A stretch of DNA of 64,000 bases from Eopsaltria australis (lineage: Eukaryota; Chordata; Aves; Passeriformes; Petroicidae), in contig JAVTVJ010000820.1 in NCBI GenBank assembly GCA_034509425.1, forward strand, positions 1 through 64,000. The letters run 5' to 3'. The translations under genes were made by a program, and so were the position numbers. Under the pieces are notes generated by a model. The model saw nothing but the letters and a program-made list of their open reading frames with translations. It did not search any database and was not told where the DNA came from. Shown piece after piece: positions 24,101 through 38,974 of this stretch. Each line of letters starts with the position of its first letter. Position 1 is the first letter of the stretch.

Positions 24101-24970
24101 CACACAGTTGACCCAAATGGAGTAAAAGGGATATTCCACGCCATAAGACATGAGCTCAAACACAACAGCTAAGGAAAGGAGAAACAAGGGTGGGCATTTC
24201 TTATTTGCAATGTTTGCCTTCAAGGAATACCCCTACATGTGGTCATGCCCTGCTTCCTGGGAAGTGGCCAGACACAACATTTGATTGGAAGTAGAGCTTA
24301 AGAAGTTGGTGTTTTTTCCAGTTTATTACTGCATAAACAACCTTTTGCTTTTGCAAACATTCAAATCTTCATATTCAAGCTGTTTTCCTTCTAATTTTCT
24401 CTTCCCTGTTCATCTCAGAAGGAGGAGTGCTAGAGTGGCTTGGCGGGCACTGGCCTTCCAGCCTAGTCCGACCTAGCATTGCTGGTAATAACAACCAAGG
24501 ATTGTCAGTAAGAACATGTGGTGAGAAAGATCAGCATGTGGCTGGAGAAGGGACCCTACAGAGGTAGGGGCAGCACTTTCCTGGGAGAATCATCATTGCT
24601 GTGTCTCCTGGAGAGCAGCAAAACCCAGCAGAGGGCAAGAGCAGGAATGAGGTGGAGAAACAGGCATGGACTGTTGACCAAAGACTGACCCAGTAGAGAG
24701 CAATCAAGACACATCACATGCCTGCATGGAATGCCACCAGAGCATGATCCAAGCACACTGACTGCACTGATGTGTTTATATCCTGGAAATTCTTGTTCCT
24801 TTCATCTGGGCCCTAAAAGAAATCTTCATCGAGGAATGCACGTGGCAGAAACCAGGAAATGAAAAGGCAGCAGTGCAGGAAACCAGGACAAAGCCCCTAC
24901 CATTACCTGGGATGGTTTGCGTTTGAGATGAGCCGTTAGAAAATTATTACTTCCAGACAGGTGCCTCTGT
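21186..24970 (+). other. BK5-BK6 spacer
   Basis: Standard spacer interrupted by the 1,619-bp solo LTR. The 189-bp piece is retained (about 23980-24170). No cellular gene. Confidence 0.6.
21934..23552 (+). mobile_element. Solo LTR (family C), 1,619 bp, copy 1
   Basis: TGTCTTGGG to CCACTACA, flanked by TGAAC at 21929-21933 and 23553-23557. TATATAA at 22099-22105, AATAAA at 23410-23415. The 1.3 kb between them is unusually long for a repeated (R) segment. Its 3' end (CTTATCTCACA, CTGGCATTTAGCC) is related to the ERV insert's. It contains an ATG frame of 74 codons at 22269-22493, proline-rich and not recognised. Confidence 0.75.
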
Positions 24971-25059
24971 GCCTGAGGCAGTGCAGGACTGCTATAAAAG
25001 GCAGCCCAAGTCTATGCTCTCTCATCCACTTCTCTCACCTCCTTCTCCTCAGGAATCAG
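24971..25059 (+). promoter_or_regulatory. BK6 core promoter and untranslated exon 1
   Basis: GCCTGAGGC 24971-24979, TATAAAA 24993-24999, exon 1 end 25059. Exon 1 reads CTATGCTCTC where most copies have CTCTGCTCTC. Confidence 0.8.
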
Positions 25060-25385
25060 GTGAGTGCAAAGCCCCTTCTCCTCCTCTTTTTTTTCCTGCT
25101 TCAAGACCAGCTCTTTCCTGGCTGTAGGTCTCAGCTGATAGGGGCTGTCAGAGTCCAGAGCTGGGAGCTGTTCTGCTGGGAGAGGGCAGGGGAGAGAAGG
25201 TCTTGTGCAGACAGAGAGAGGCTGGGACTTGGCTGAGGTATTTTCTGGGCTTGGAGCTTAGCAGTGCAATGTTGGCCAGGAGGTGCCTTGTCTGCGGGGT
25301 GTTTGGGTGCAGAGCTGCTTCTCATGTGTCCTCATTTTTTCTTCTCTGCTGCCCTCTGTGCCAGGTTCAGTTGTGACCCCAAGCC

Positions 25386-25691
25386 ATGTCCTGCTGCAAG
25401 CCCTGCGACCCTTGCTGCCAGCCCTGCGGCCCCTGCCCGCTGGCCAACAGCTGCAATGAGTGCTGTGTCAGGCAGTGCCAGAGCTCCACTGTGGCCATTG
25501 AGCCGCCTGCTGTGGTGGTGACCCTGCCCGGCCCCATCCTCAGCTCCTTCCCACAGAACACCGTGGTGGGATCCTCTACCTCCGCTGCTGTTGGCAGCAT
25601 CCTCAGCTGTGGTGGAGTGCCCATCAGCTCTGGGGGCTTTGACATCTCCTGCATTACCAACTGCTATGGCAACAGATGCCGTCCCTGTTAA
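25386..25691 (+). CDS. Feather-type beta-keratin BK6 (MSCCKPCD head)
   Basis: 101 residues, 16 Cys. Differs from BK3 and BK9 by one residue, Ser instead of Asn in GVPISSGG. Head [11 protein letters not shown], core [12 protein letters not shown], tail [13 protein letters not shown] stop. The leader after the acceptor reads GTTCAGTTGTGACC, shared with BK9 but not BK3. Intron 25060-25364, AATAAA 25983-25988. First gene of tandem unit 2. Its upstream spacer contains the 1,619-bp solo LTR. Confidence 0.96.
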   Translation: MSCCKPCDPCCQPCGPCPLANSCNECCVRQCQSSTVAIEPPAVVVTLPGPILSSFPQNTVVGSSTSAAVGSILSCGGVPISSGGFDISCITNCYGNRCRPC

Positions 25692-26324
25692 GGCTGCCGG
25701 CAATATCTTTAGACAAGAACCTCCAAGACCTCAGAACATGGTGCTGGAATGAAGATGGAAGTTTTGGAATATTACATTTATGCTGCTAGCTTCCAGTTGC
25801 CTTCCACCCCTCTCTTCCCTTTTCCTTCCTTTCCTTTCCTGTCCGTACCACTCAATGCCAGCCTGTTGGCTTCTCTCCCTCAGTCCCTCTGCCAGCCAGG
25901 CAGGCAGACATTCCCATTGCACCTTAGGGACTGCTCCGGGTGCCCTGTGTGAGCCTCCTCCTTTTTTTTCTTCTTTAAACTCAATAAAGTTGTTTTGCAT
26001 CCAAGCCTTAGCCTCTGATTCTCTTTTCATCTGTGACAACTTCTTCCAGGAAACTGAGGAGAAAACATTGAGAATGCAAGGGCAGGACTCCCTGCAGTAG
26101 ATTTAACTTTTTGCCTTTTCCATTGGAGCTGACAAACACATCCCTGGCTACAGCAAAGAAATGACTGTCAGGTAGAAGCCGGCAGGGGATGGGAATTAAC
26201 AATGCCTGGGGATAGCCCACAACCTCCTCTCTTCCAACACCGCCCTCATGTTTAATGTTCAGCCCAGCTTCTGTCCTGACAGGAAGGACTGAGGGGTTTC
26301 ACAGGTTAGGACTGCTATCAGGCA

Positions 26325-28642
<2,318 letters not shown>

Positions 28643-28949
28643 TTCCCAACCTTCCTGCTTCCACCTCCCAGGCACGGTCAAATGCTTATCTCCACATGCC
28701 TCATTCTCTTTGACAGCATCATTTTCCCATAGCTCATGGGTCAGGACAAGGGCCAGCGAGGCCATCCAGAGAGCAATAAGAATCCTGTAACCTGAAAGCT
28801 TTTCCATGAGGCAGGAGCAAGGACCCTGGGAAACAGCTCAGTGTTCCAAGGCTGCCTGGAGGCGGCATCAAAGGGATGGCCAGGGTTTGGGATTGTCCTC
28901 GGTATGACCGGGGTGCCATGGCTCTCTCCAGGTCCCCACGGATAACGGA

Positions 28950-29325
28950 GGCTGAGTGTGTGTGAGCGGCTGGCACTGCTGGGCAGGGAAGTCCCTACGG
29001 GGCTTGGAATGGCTCGGCTGAGCCGTCAGCTGAGGCCCAGCTGTGCACACACACCCAGGGGCACTGACACATTGCCAGCCTGCCCAGGAGTGCACAGAGA
29101 TGAACCCAGATGCACAGAGCCCAGCAAACGGGCACAGGCACACGGCCAGGGGGGTTGCACACAAATGCTGTGCCCTGGGCACAACCATCCCCGTGCAGGC
29201 CAGAGGCTCTCAGGGGGTGTTCCCACGAGTGCACAGGCACAGGCATGTGCAGATACTGGCACACACTGGGGCACAGCCACACTGCCATGCACATTATTGC
29301 AGGGGAGCACATGGGGCAGAGGCCA
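28950..29325 (+). repeat. CAC-rich upstream block, BK7
   Basis: Same block, 1,401 bp before the BK7 ATG. Variant CCCAGCAAACGGGC at about 29120, shared with BK10. Confidence 0.65.
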
Positions 29326-29867
29326 TAGGAAGGGATGTGAGTGAGGAGTTGCTGGAGTGCTGCCAGCCAGAGCAGGGACAAGGCCACTCCAAGCAGGACA
29401 GATGCTCAGGCAGCAGTTCTACAGAAGTGTCATGCACTGTGAAGGCCAAGCAGGAGAGCAAAGTGGTTTTATCTGGAGGACAAGTCACATAGGGGAGCCA
29501 CTGGGTGATGAGCCAGAAACAGGAGGGCAAGGAGCTGATAGGACCCTTCCAGTCAGCAAGAAATTAGAAACAATCTGGCAGCGTTATAAATCTCCACCAG
29601 AGTATCCCAGGTGTGCCTCACATACCTCCTCTGGATCCAGTGGTACTTAATTTGCGTCTTGTGCACACACTGACACATCCTTACCCACACAAATCCTGGA
29701 ATCTCGCATATCAACACTCAGAAGTGTTTCTCATTAGAATGATGAAAGCCAGGAAATGCAAAGTCATTGTAGAGGGACAGAGTGACTCATGACATACCAT
29801 ACCCAGAGATGTGTCCATTCATTGGGATGATGCAGGAAAATTGTCACTTATGCAGCATGGACTCTGA

Positions 29868-29957
29868 GCCCTGAGGCACTGTGGGGCCAGGATAAAAGAC
29901 AGCCTAAATGGTGGTTCTCTCAACCACTTCCGTCATCTCCTTCCCATTGGAAAACAG
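29868..29957 (+). promoter_or_regulatory. BK7 core promoter and untranslated exon 1
   Basis: GCCCTGAGGC 29868-29877, GATAAAAG 29891-29898, exon 1 end 29957 before the variant donor GTGAGA. AP-1 site TGACTCA 29783-29789. Confidence 0.75.
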
Positions 29958-30350
29958 GTGAGATGGAAGCCCCTCTGTCCTCCACCCTACTCACAAAAAA
30001 ATTGAACTTTCCAGGCCTTCTTTCTGCTCCTGGTTCTTGTGGGAGTGCTCTCCCATGGTGGTGGTGGTGTGAGCAGAGGGGAGACTGTGTGTTCTGGCCA
30101 GAGGCTGAGGCCGGCCTGAGGTGCTTCTTTTCATCCAGGTTAGGCAGGAGCAAGACTGGGCGTGGCTGAGCTCTGAAGGACAGTGCTGGGCTCAGGCAAA
30201 GGATGCCCAGTTTGTGCCTGCACAGCCTGGAGCTGCACAGGCAGCAGGGGCCTTGTGTTGCTGGGGGTGCCTTGCGGGCTGTGTCTCAGCTGTGCGTGTG
30301 CTCTGCTTCCTCCCTGCCCTCTGTGCCAGGTGCAGCGCCAGGCTCGAGAC

Positions 30351-30677
30351 ATGTCGTGCCCTGAGAAGTGCCAGCAGTGCCAGCCCTGCAACCCTTGCTG
30401 CCAGCCCTGCGGCCCCTGCCCGCTGGCCAACAGCTGCAATGAGTGCTGTGTCAGGCAGTGCCAGAGCTCCACCGTCGTCATTGAGCCGCCTGCTGTGCTG
30501 GTGACCCTGCCCGGCCCCATCCTCAGCTCCTTCCCACAGAACACCGTGGTGGGATCCTCCACCTCTGCTGCTGTTGGCAGCATCCTCAGCAGCGATGGAG
30601 TGCCCATCAGCTCTGGGGGCTTTGACATCTCCTGCATCACCCGCGGTTATGGTGAAAGATGTTGTCGTCCCTGCTAA
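30351..30677 (+). CDS. Feather-type beta-keratin BK7 (MSCPEK head)
   Basis: 108 residues, protein identical to BK4. Intron 29958-30329. The splice donor reads GTGAGA where every other MSCPEK copy with its donor in the window has GTGAGT, a change at donor position +6 that could weaken splicing slightly. AATAAA 30971-30976. Second gene of tandem unit 2. CAC-rich block and AP-1 type site are intact upstream. Confidence 0.96.
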   Translation: MSCPEKCQQCQPCNPCCQPCGPCPLANSCNECCVRQCQSSTVVIEPPAVLVTLPGPILSSFPQNTVVGSSTSAAVGSILSSDGVPISSGGFDISCITRGYGERCCRPC

Positions 30678-31135
30678 AGATGCTGTTGCCAACGTCCTTG
30701 AGCAAGAACCTCCAAGACCTCAGAACATGGTGCTGGAATGAAGACCGAATTTTAGGAGACTGGATTTAGACTTCTTGGCTATTAGTTCCTTCTTCTCCTT
30801 TGTCTTTGCCCTTCCCTTCCTTCCCTGTCAAAACCACTGAATGCCAGCCTAGGGGGACCATCCTCCCTTCCCCCCTCTCTCTGCAGGCCAGGCAGACATA
30901 TACTACTACTGCATCTTCTTGGCTGCTTCCGACATTGTCTCTGACCTACCCCCTTTTCTTCCTTAGACTCAATAAAGTTGTTTTGCATTCAAACCTTGGC
31001 CTCTGATTCCTCGTTCTTCCTATGACAACTCTTCCAGTCACCTCAGGAGAAAGTAGGAAAAACAGAGAACAAGACTCAGAGCTATGAATTTTCCTTGTGC
31101 CCTTTCCCTTGGAGCTGACAAAGACATCGCTGACA

Positions 31136-31343
31136 GTGAGGGTGTTGAGGTGCTGAAAGAAGTCACCCAGGGAAATTCTAGGTTTCTCATTCCTGGAAGT
31201 GTTCAAGGCAAGATTGCTCTGGACTTTGAGCCACTTGGTTTGGTGGATGCAGTCAAAGCCTGTTTTGCGTGGTGGCTGTGGATTTGCAAATGAAGTAAAT
31301 GTTGTTTAGGTTCCCTTCCATCCCAAGTGTATGAGTCTACACA
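31136..31343 (+). mobile_element. CR1 LINE 3'-end fragment after BK7
   Basis: Same insertion as after BK2 and BK4; 3' end TCCCTTCCATCCCAAG kept. Confidence 0.7.
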
Positions 31344-33448
31344 ATTGGGCACCTGGAACAACCTCAAAACCATGTTGGAAAGGCAAAGAACAGATTTATT
31401 TCCTTACCCCACTGCGCAGAGGAGGCCAAAGGAGATGATGGGCAGAGAAGCACAATTGGGAACATTGTCCCCCTTAGGCTCAGTCCTTGCTGGCAGGCCT
31501 CCTCTTTACACCAATGCTGTGATCTCCCTGTGCTTTTTGTGGTCTCTGACCTTTGATTTTTCTCTCTCCCCCAACAGGGAGCTCAACCATGTCTGTGACA
31601 GGGCCTCCAAGTCTCTTCAAACACCGGCGTTGTCTCTACACAGAGATTCTGCTTCTCCAAACACAGCATAAAGCAGCAGTCGGCATCCTTTACGGTTTTT
31701 CCCTCACTGATACTCTCCAGGCCTTGCCATTCCAAGTGGCAAGGCCAATTGATCGAACTTATAATCACCCTCCTCATTCTTCTGCTTTAAACTCTTTCCC
31801 CCAAACCCAACCCATTTCTAATGAAATACCCTTTCACAGACGCATCACCAGGGTGACAAAAGTGCTCAGTGTTGGGCAGCGCTGAGTTCCCTTCGGACAC
31901 ACTTGGAGCTGACTCTGTCAGACATGGAAGGAGCCACTGGACTCTTGTCCCAGAGCCCATTCCTGCAGCCTTCTGCCCAAGTTTCCAAATCTCACCACTT
32001 TTATACAAGAGGGAAGGTCCATCACTCTCTGAAAAACAATTAGCTGAATAACATTTTTAACAGCCACACAGCAGTCCAGCCTTAAGACAGGAATGAATGG
32101 TACTTTTGATAACCTAAGGAAAAAGGATATTAGTGGTCCCCCAGCAAAGAGGGGATTTTCCTGACGTCCCCCTTGAAAGAGGAGCTGTCTCTGGACCTGA
32201 ATGACCTATTGCTGCCCACCTGGACACAGTTGGTGGCAACACCTTTTTGGGGGTTCTACAAGTCCTGGTGCTTGAACATTAGAAAGAGTCCACAGCTCTT
32301 TGACTGTCCCTGTGCCACCCAGAACATCTATCTGACCTCTCAGAGCAAGGCAACATCTGCACCCTGATCACTTCAGTTCCATCCCTGCATTTGTTGCAAA
32401 GTCTTTGCTTGCGCCTCACTCAGCACCAGTCTGAGTGGTGACATTGGCCTGGACAGGACGAGACCGTGTCCATCCCAGTGGATAAGTCTAGGAGATAAGG
32501 GCTGAAGTGTGCATCGCAAACACGGAGAGCGGTCTGGCCCTGGAGCCACGCCAGTCTCCTGGATGTGTTGGGTGTGGCTGAGATGCAATTGATGTTCCCT
32601 GCAGCAGCCCTGGCAGGGCTGTGCTCTGCACTGGGAGTTGCAAAGCTAAGGAAAGGAGAAACAAGGGTGGGCATTTCTTATTTGCAATGTTTGCCTTCAA
32701 GGAATACCCCTGCATGTGGTCATGCCCTGCTTCCTCGGAAATGGCCAGACTCAACCTTCTGATTGAAAGTAGAGCATAAGAATTTGGTGTTTTTTCCAGT
32801 TTATTACTGCATAAACAACCTTTTGCTTTTGCAAACATTCAAATCTTCATATTCAAGCTGTTTTCCTTCTAATTTTCTCTTCCCTGTTCATCTCAGAAGG
32901 AGGAGTGCTAGAGTGGCTTGGCGGGCACTGGCCTTCCAGCCAAGACCGACCTAGCATTGCTGGTAATAACAACCAAGGATTGTCAGTAAGAACATGTGGT
33001 GAGAAAGATCAGCATGTGGCTGGAGAAGGGACCCTACAGAGGTAGGGGCAGCAATTTTCTGGGAGAATCATCATTGCTGTGTCTCCTGGAGAGCAGCAAA
33101 ACCCAGCAGAGGGCAAGAGCAGGAATGAGGTGGAGAAACAGGCATGGACTGTTGACCAAGGACTTACCCCATAGAGAGGAATCAAGACACATCATGTGCC
33201 TGCATGGAATGCCACCAGACCATGATCCAAGCACACTGACTGCACTGATGTGTTTATATCCCAGAAATTCTTGTTCCTCTCATCTGGGCCCTAAAAGAAA
33301 TCTTCAGATAGGAACACAACCAGCAGAAACCAGGAAATGAAAAGGCAGCAGTGCAGGAAACCAGGACACAGCCCCTACCATTACCTGGGACGGTTTGCGT
33401 TTGAGATGAGCCGTTAGAAAATTATTACTTCCAGACATGTGCCTCTGT
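31344..33448 (+). other. BK7-BK8 spacer
   Basis: Same as the BK4-BK5 spacer, including the 189-bp deletion (junction near 32646). No gene. Confidence 0.6.
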
Positions 33449-33537
33449 GCCTGAGGCAGTGCAGGACTGCTATAAAAGGCAGCCCAAGTCTCTGCTCTCT
33501 CATCCACTTCTCTCACCTCCTTCTCCTCAGGAACCAG
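33449..33537 (+). promoter_or_regulatory. BK8 core promoter and untranslated exon 1
   Basis: GCCTGAGGC 33449-33457, TATAAAA 33471-33477, exon 1 end 33537 (GAACCAG, one base from the usual GAATCAG). The promoter is BK5-like; the following intron is BK15-like. Confidence 0.8.
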
Positions 33538-33878
33538 GTGAGTGCAAAGCCTCTTCTTCTTCTCCTCCTGCTGCTGCTTCAAGACCAGCCCTTTCCTGGC
33601 TGTAGGTCTCAGCTGACAGGGGCTGTTGGAGCCCAGGGCTGGGCGTTGCTTCTGCTGGCAGAGGGCAGGGGACAGAAGGTCTTGTGCAGACACAGAGAGG
33701 CTGGGACTTGGTCCTTGGCAGGACTGAGGAGGCTCCTGGGCTTGGAGCTGGGCACTGCAATGTGGGCCAAGAGGTGCCTTGTCTTTGGGGTGTTTGGGTG
33801 CAGAGCTGCTTCTCATTTGTCCTCACTTTCTGCTTCTCTCTCTGCCCTCTGTGCCAGGTGCACCTGTGACCCTGAGCC

Positions 33879-34187
33879 ATGTCCTGCTGCCCACCCTGCA
33901 ACCCTTGCTGCCAGCCCTGCGGCCCCTGCCCGCTGGCCAACAGCTGCAATGAGTGCTGTGTCAGGCAGTGCCAGAGCTCCCACGTGGCCATCCAGCCCTC
34001 GCCCGTGCTGGTGACCCTGCCTGGCCCCATCCTCAGCTCCTTCCCACAGAACACCGTGGTGGGATCCTCCACCTCCGCTGCCGTTGGCAGCATCCTCAGC
34101 AGCGATGGAGTGCCCATCAGCTCTGGGGGCTTTGACATCTCCTGCATCACCCGTGGTTATGGTGAAAGATGTTGTCGTCCCTGCTAA
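33879..34187 (+). CDS. Feather-type beta-keratin BK8 (MSCCPPCN head), mosaic
   Basis: 102 residues, 15 Cys. Head [11 protein letters not shown] and core flank [15 protein letters not shown] match BK15 on the other strand, while the second half ([21 protein letters not shown]) and the 3'UTR match BK5 and BK11. The intron (33538-33857) also carries BK15-specific sequence around 33705-33730. The distal promoter and 3' flank instead match BK5, its positional counterpart in unit 1. This is the clearest gene-conversion mosaic here. The leader reads GTGACCCTGAGCC before the ATG. AATAAA 34456-34461. Third gene of tandem unit 2. Confidence 0.96.
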   Translation: MSCCPPCNPCCQPCGPCPLANSCNECCVRQCQSSHVAIQPSPVLVTLPGPILSSFPQNTVVGSSTSAAVGSILSSDGVPISSGGFDISCITRGYGERCCRPC

Positions 34188-34620
34188 AGACAAACACCCT
34201 CTGGAAAGAACCTCCAAGACCTCAGAACATGGTGCTGAAATGATAACAATATTTTGGAACCCTGTATTTCGTCCTTTTGGCTGTTAGTTCCTTCCTCTCC
34301 TTTCTCCGCTCTCTTCCCTTTTGTTCCTGTCACCACCAGCTAGTGCCACCTTTGTGGGACCTGTTGGCTCTGTCCCTTCTCTACTCCCTCTGTAGGCTAG
34401 GCAGATGGACTCTCCCACTGCATCTTTGTGGCTGCTCCTTTTTTCCTCTGGACTCAATAAAGTTGTTTTGCATTCAATCCTTGGTCTTTGATTTCTCTTT
34501 CATTTTATGAGAATTTTTCCAGTCAGCTCAGGAGAAAGTTGGAAAAGCAGAGAGCAGGACTTACAGATACTGATTTTCATTGTGGCCTTTCCCTTGCAGC
34601 TAACAATGACATCCCTCACA

Positions 34621-34774
34621 GTGAGGGTGTTGAGGTTGCTCAGAGAGTTTTCTTCTTATTCCTGGAAGTGTTCAAGGCAATGTTGCTCACGGCTTTGAGC
34701 CACTTGGTTTGTTGCGAGCAATCCTTGCCCATGTTTTATGGTATGGGTGGAGCGTTGCATACGAAAAAAATTTC
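34621..34774 (+). mobile_element. CR1 LINE fragment after BK8, 3' end deleted
   Basis: Same truncated form as after BK5, with the CGAAAAAAATTTCG junction. Confidence 0.65.
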
Positions 34775-37700
34775 GCTCAGTCCTTGCTGGCAAGCCTCCT
34801 CTTTACACCAGTGCTGTGATCTCCCTGTGCTGTTTGTGGTCTCTGAGCTTTGATGTTTCCCTCTCCCAAAACAGGGAGGTCAACTATGTCCGTGACAGGG
34901 CCTCCAAGTCACTCCAAACACTGGTGTTGTCTCTACACAGAGATTCTGCTTCTCCAAACACAGGATAAAGCAGCAGTAGGCATCCTTTATGGTTTTTCCC
35001 TCACTGATACTCTCCAGGCCTTGGCATTATCAACTGCAAGGTCACTTGAGTGAACTGACAATCATCCTCCCCATTCTTCTGCTTTATACCCCTTCCTATC
35101 AGCCCAACCCATTTCTAATGAAATACCCTTTCACAGACGCATCTCCAGGGTGACAAATATGCTCAGTGTTGGGCAGCGCTGAGTTCCCTTTGGACACACT
35201 TGGAGCTGACTCTGTCAGACATGGAAGGAGCCACTGGACTCTTGTCCCAGAGCCCATTCCTGCAGCCTTCTGCCCAAGTTTCCAAACCTCACCACTTTTA
35301 TACAAGAGGGAAGGTCCATCACTCTGTGAAAAACAATTAGCTGAGTAACATTTTTAACAGCCACAGAGCGGTCCAGCCTTAAGACAGGAATGAATGGTAC
35401 TTTTGATAACCTAAGGAAAAAGGATATTAGTGGTCCCCCAGCAAAGAGGGGATTTTCCTGACGTCCCCCTTGAAAGAGGAGCTGTCTCTGGACCTGAATG
35501 ACCTGTTGCTGCCTTCCTGAACTGTCTTGGGTTAGGCTAGAGGGGTCAAAATCTAGGAAGTGATCTGTGCTGCAGGAAGGAATACAACTTCCTTCCTCCG
35601 AGAGAGAGCCAATGATCAGGTAGTTTTAAGGGTTGATAGGTAGGTAAACCAATTAAAAAGTTGATCTGCCTTTGAAGAAAAAAACTGTATATAAGCAGAG
35701 ACTCTCTAACGCTTTTCTTTTTTGGACTTGTTGCTGCTGTGTGGAGAGGAGCAGCTCCTGCTTCTCTCGCTGGTAAGGCCCCCCCCACCTCTTTCCGAAG
35801 GAGGGATGGGGGGGGGGGAAGCGAGGTTTTACGGCAGTCGTGCCGCTGCAGCCAGGCATGGGGGAGGAACGGTTGGAATCTTCAGCAGATACAGCTCAGC
35901 CGGTGTGTCAGCTACACAAGAGGGAGAGCCAGGCTCTTCCTCTGGGCCAGGCAAGGACCAGGCCGGACTCCATCCAGCTCGGGCCAGGTGACCCCTGTCA
36001 CCCCGGGCCTAAATGGTCCTACCAGGCCAAGCCAGCTTGGCAGAGCCAAGCAGAGAGACTCTTGAGAACGTCTAGCATCTAGCTCGGACCTGTTCAAGCA
36101 GCCCGGCAAAAAGCACGTGATCCTCACACTGCTGGAGAGAGAGAGACAGAGATTAGCTCTCTCCATGCCTGGACTAAACTCACAGACACTCATCCTTCCT
36201 CGCAGAGAGAGGAACGAGTGAGGACACTTACATAGTGCAGCGCAGAGACTTTACAGTCAGTGAGGAAAGCAGAAGTGATACTCACAAGGGGGTGCATGGG
36301 AAGTTGCTTCAAGAGTGAAGCTGAAAACTCTTTTGGAGAACCATGGTTGGGGACTGAGCTAATAAATTCTCTGTAATATATGAAGATATAGTCCAAAAGA
36401 AGATGTGAAGTTCTTATTGCAGCCAATGAACTGAAATACCTAAGTACAGACAAGTAAGTGTTGAAAAAGTAGAGCCTGATGAGAAACTAGAACCAAGAAA
36501 GAGGAGAGGCTGTAACCCAAAGCCCTAGTCCCGGGGAGAATGCTAGAGAACCTGAGTTGTCAAGAGAACCTGTGTTGCTAAGCACAGAAGAAAAGATTTT
36601 CTTTGTTGCTGCAATTGAACTGAGCATCCTTAAAACAGGCACCCTGTGGACTGTTCATAACCCACCCAAGTGGCTGTGGGAAGGCTACTAGTGTGGGAGA
36701 GATCCACCATTAAGCTAGACTTTGCTCCGGGCGACGGCTAATGGTGAGGCAAAAGACCCATAAAAACTGTATTTTTCTTACAAAAGATCCATAGTGTAAG
36801 CAAAGGAAACTTCTCTCCCTAAATGAACTAGAACAAGAGCTGTTTCTGAAGTAGTAAACTGACTAGAGGTCGAAGTGTTGTCTTTTGTATGTTGTCAGGG
36901 AGAATGAAATAGAGAAGTAGGGAAGGAGGGGTAGTCTAGGGAGTTTGTTCTGGTTTTTCTTAAGTTTTTTTTCTTTTTCCCTTTGTCTTAAATATATTAA
37001 TAAAACTTCTTTGTACTTTATAAAGTTTGAGCCTGCTTTGCCTACTCCTAATCCTTATCTCACAACAAGCAATCAAGTAAATTTAAGTAAGTGTGCTGGC
37101 ATTTAGCCACAAACCTAAATAGGCGAACTAAAACCACTACATGAACACAGTTGCTGGGAACACCATTTTTGGGGATTCTACAAGTCCTGGTGTGCGAACA
37201 TTGAAAAGAGTCTACAGTTCTTTGACTGTCCCTGTGCCACCCAGAACATCTATCTGACCTCTCAGAGCAAGGCAACATCTGCACCCTGATCACTTCAGTT
37301 CCATCCCTGCATTTGTTGCAAAGTCTTTGCTTGCGCCTCACTCAGCACCAGTCTGAGTGGTGACATTGGCCTGGACAGGACGAGACTGTGTCCCATCCCA
37401 GTGGATAAGTCTAGGAGATAAGGGCTGAAGTGTGCATCGCAAACACGGAGAGCCGTCTGGCCCTGGAGCCACGCCAGTCTCCTGGATGTGTTGGGTGTGG
37501 CTGAGATGCAATTGATGTTCCCTGCAGCAGCCCTGGCAAGGCTGTGCTCTGCACTGGGAGTTGCAAAGGTGCCGGTAACACTCCAGGCTTTGGCTCCTGC
37601 TCAACAGTGCTCACACAGCATCAGTGCTGTCTCTCCAACTTTGCCTTCCCCATTAGGAGCTGGAGGGTGACAAGATCCTGGGAGTGGATCACACAGTTGA

Positions 37701-38558
37701 CCCAAATGGAGTAAAAGGGATATTCCATGCCATAAGACATGAGCTCAACACAACAGCTAAGGAAACAGGAAACAAGGGTGGGCATTTCTTATTTGCAATG
37801 TTTGCCTTCAAGGAATACCCCTACATGTGGTCATGCCCTGCTTCCTGGGAAGTGGCCAGACGCAACATTTGATTGGAAGTAGAGCTTAAGAATTTGGATT
37901 TTTTTCCAGTTTATTGCTGCATAAACAACCTTTTGGTTTTGCAAACATTCAAATCTTCATATGCAAGCTGTTTTCTTTCTAATTTTCTCTTCCCTGTTCA
38001 TCTCAGAAGGGGGATTGCTAGAGTGGCTTGGCGGGCACTGGCCTTCCAGCCAAGACCGACCTAGCATTGCTGGTAATAACAACCAAGGATTGTCAGTAAG
38101 AACATGTGGTGAGAAAGATCAGCATGTGGCTGGAGAAGGGACCCTACAGAGGTAGGGGCAGCACTTTTCTGGGAGAATCATCATTGCTGTGTCTCCTGGA
38201 GAGCAGCAAAACCCAGCAGAGGGCAAGAGCAGGAATGAGGTGGAGAAATAGGCATGGGCTGTTGACCAAAGACTGACCCAGTAGAGAGCAATCAAGACAC
38301 ATCACGTGCCTGCATGGAATGCCACCAGACCATGATCCAAGCACTCTGACTGCACTGATGTGTTTATATCCCGGAAATTCTTGTTCCTCTCATCTGGGCC
38401 CTAAAAGAAACCTTCAGATAGGAACGCAACCAGCGGAAACCAGGAAATGAAAAGGCAGCAGTGCAGGAAACCAGGACACAGCCCCTACCATTACCTGGGA
38501 TGGTTTGCGTTTGAGATGAGACGTTAGAAAATTATTACTTCCAGACAGGTGCCTCTGT
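34775..38558 (+). other. BK8-BK9 spacer
   Basis: Equivalent of the BK5-BK6 spacer, including the solo LTR. No cellular gene. Confidence 0.6.
35523..37141 (+). mobile_element. Solo LTR (family C), 1,619 bp, copy 2
   Basis: Same ends and TGAAC flanks (35518-35522 and 37142-37146) as copy 1, same length, with few differences, such as GGGCGACGGCTAATGG against GGGCAGCGGTTAATGG. It moved with the unit duplication rather than by a second insertion. Confidence 0.75.
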
Positions 38559-38647
38559 GCCTGAGGCAGTGTAGGACTGCTATAAAAGGCAGCCCAAGTC
38601 TCTGCTCTCTCATCCACTTCTCTCACCTCCTTCTCCTCAGGAATTAG
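38559..38647 (+). promoter_or_regulatory. BK9 core promoter and untranslated exon 1
   Basis: GCCTGAGGC 38559-38567, TATAAAA 38581-38587, exon 1 end 38647 (GAATTAG). Confidence 0.8.
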
Positions 38648-38974
38648 GTGAGTGCAAAGCCCCTTCTCCTCCTCCTACTTTTGCTGCTTCAAGACCAGCT
38701 CTTTCCTGGCTGTAGGTCTCAGCTGATAGGGGCTGTCAGAGTCCAGGGCTGGGAGCTTCTTTTGCTGGGAGAGGAAAGGGAAGAGAAGGTCTTGTGCAGA
38801 CAGAGAGAAGCTGGGACTCGGCTGATGTGTTTTCTGGGCTTGGAGCTTAGCAGTGCAATGTGGGCCAGGAGGTTCCTTGTCTGCAGGGTGTTTGGGTGCA
38901 GAGCTGCTTCTCATGTGTCCTCATTTTTTCTTCTCTGCTGCCCTCTGTGCCAGGTTCAGTTGTGACCCCAAGCC

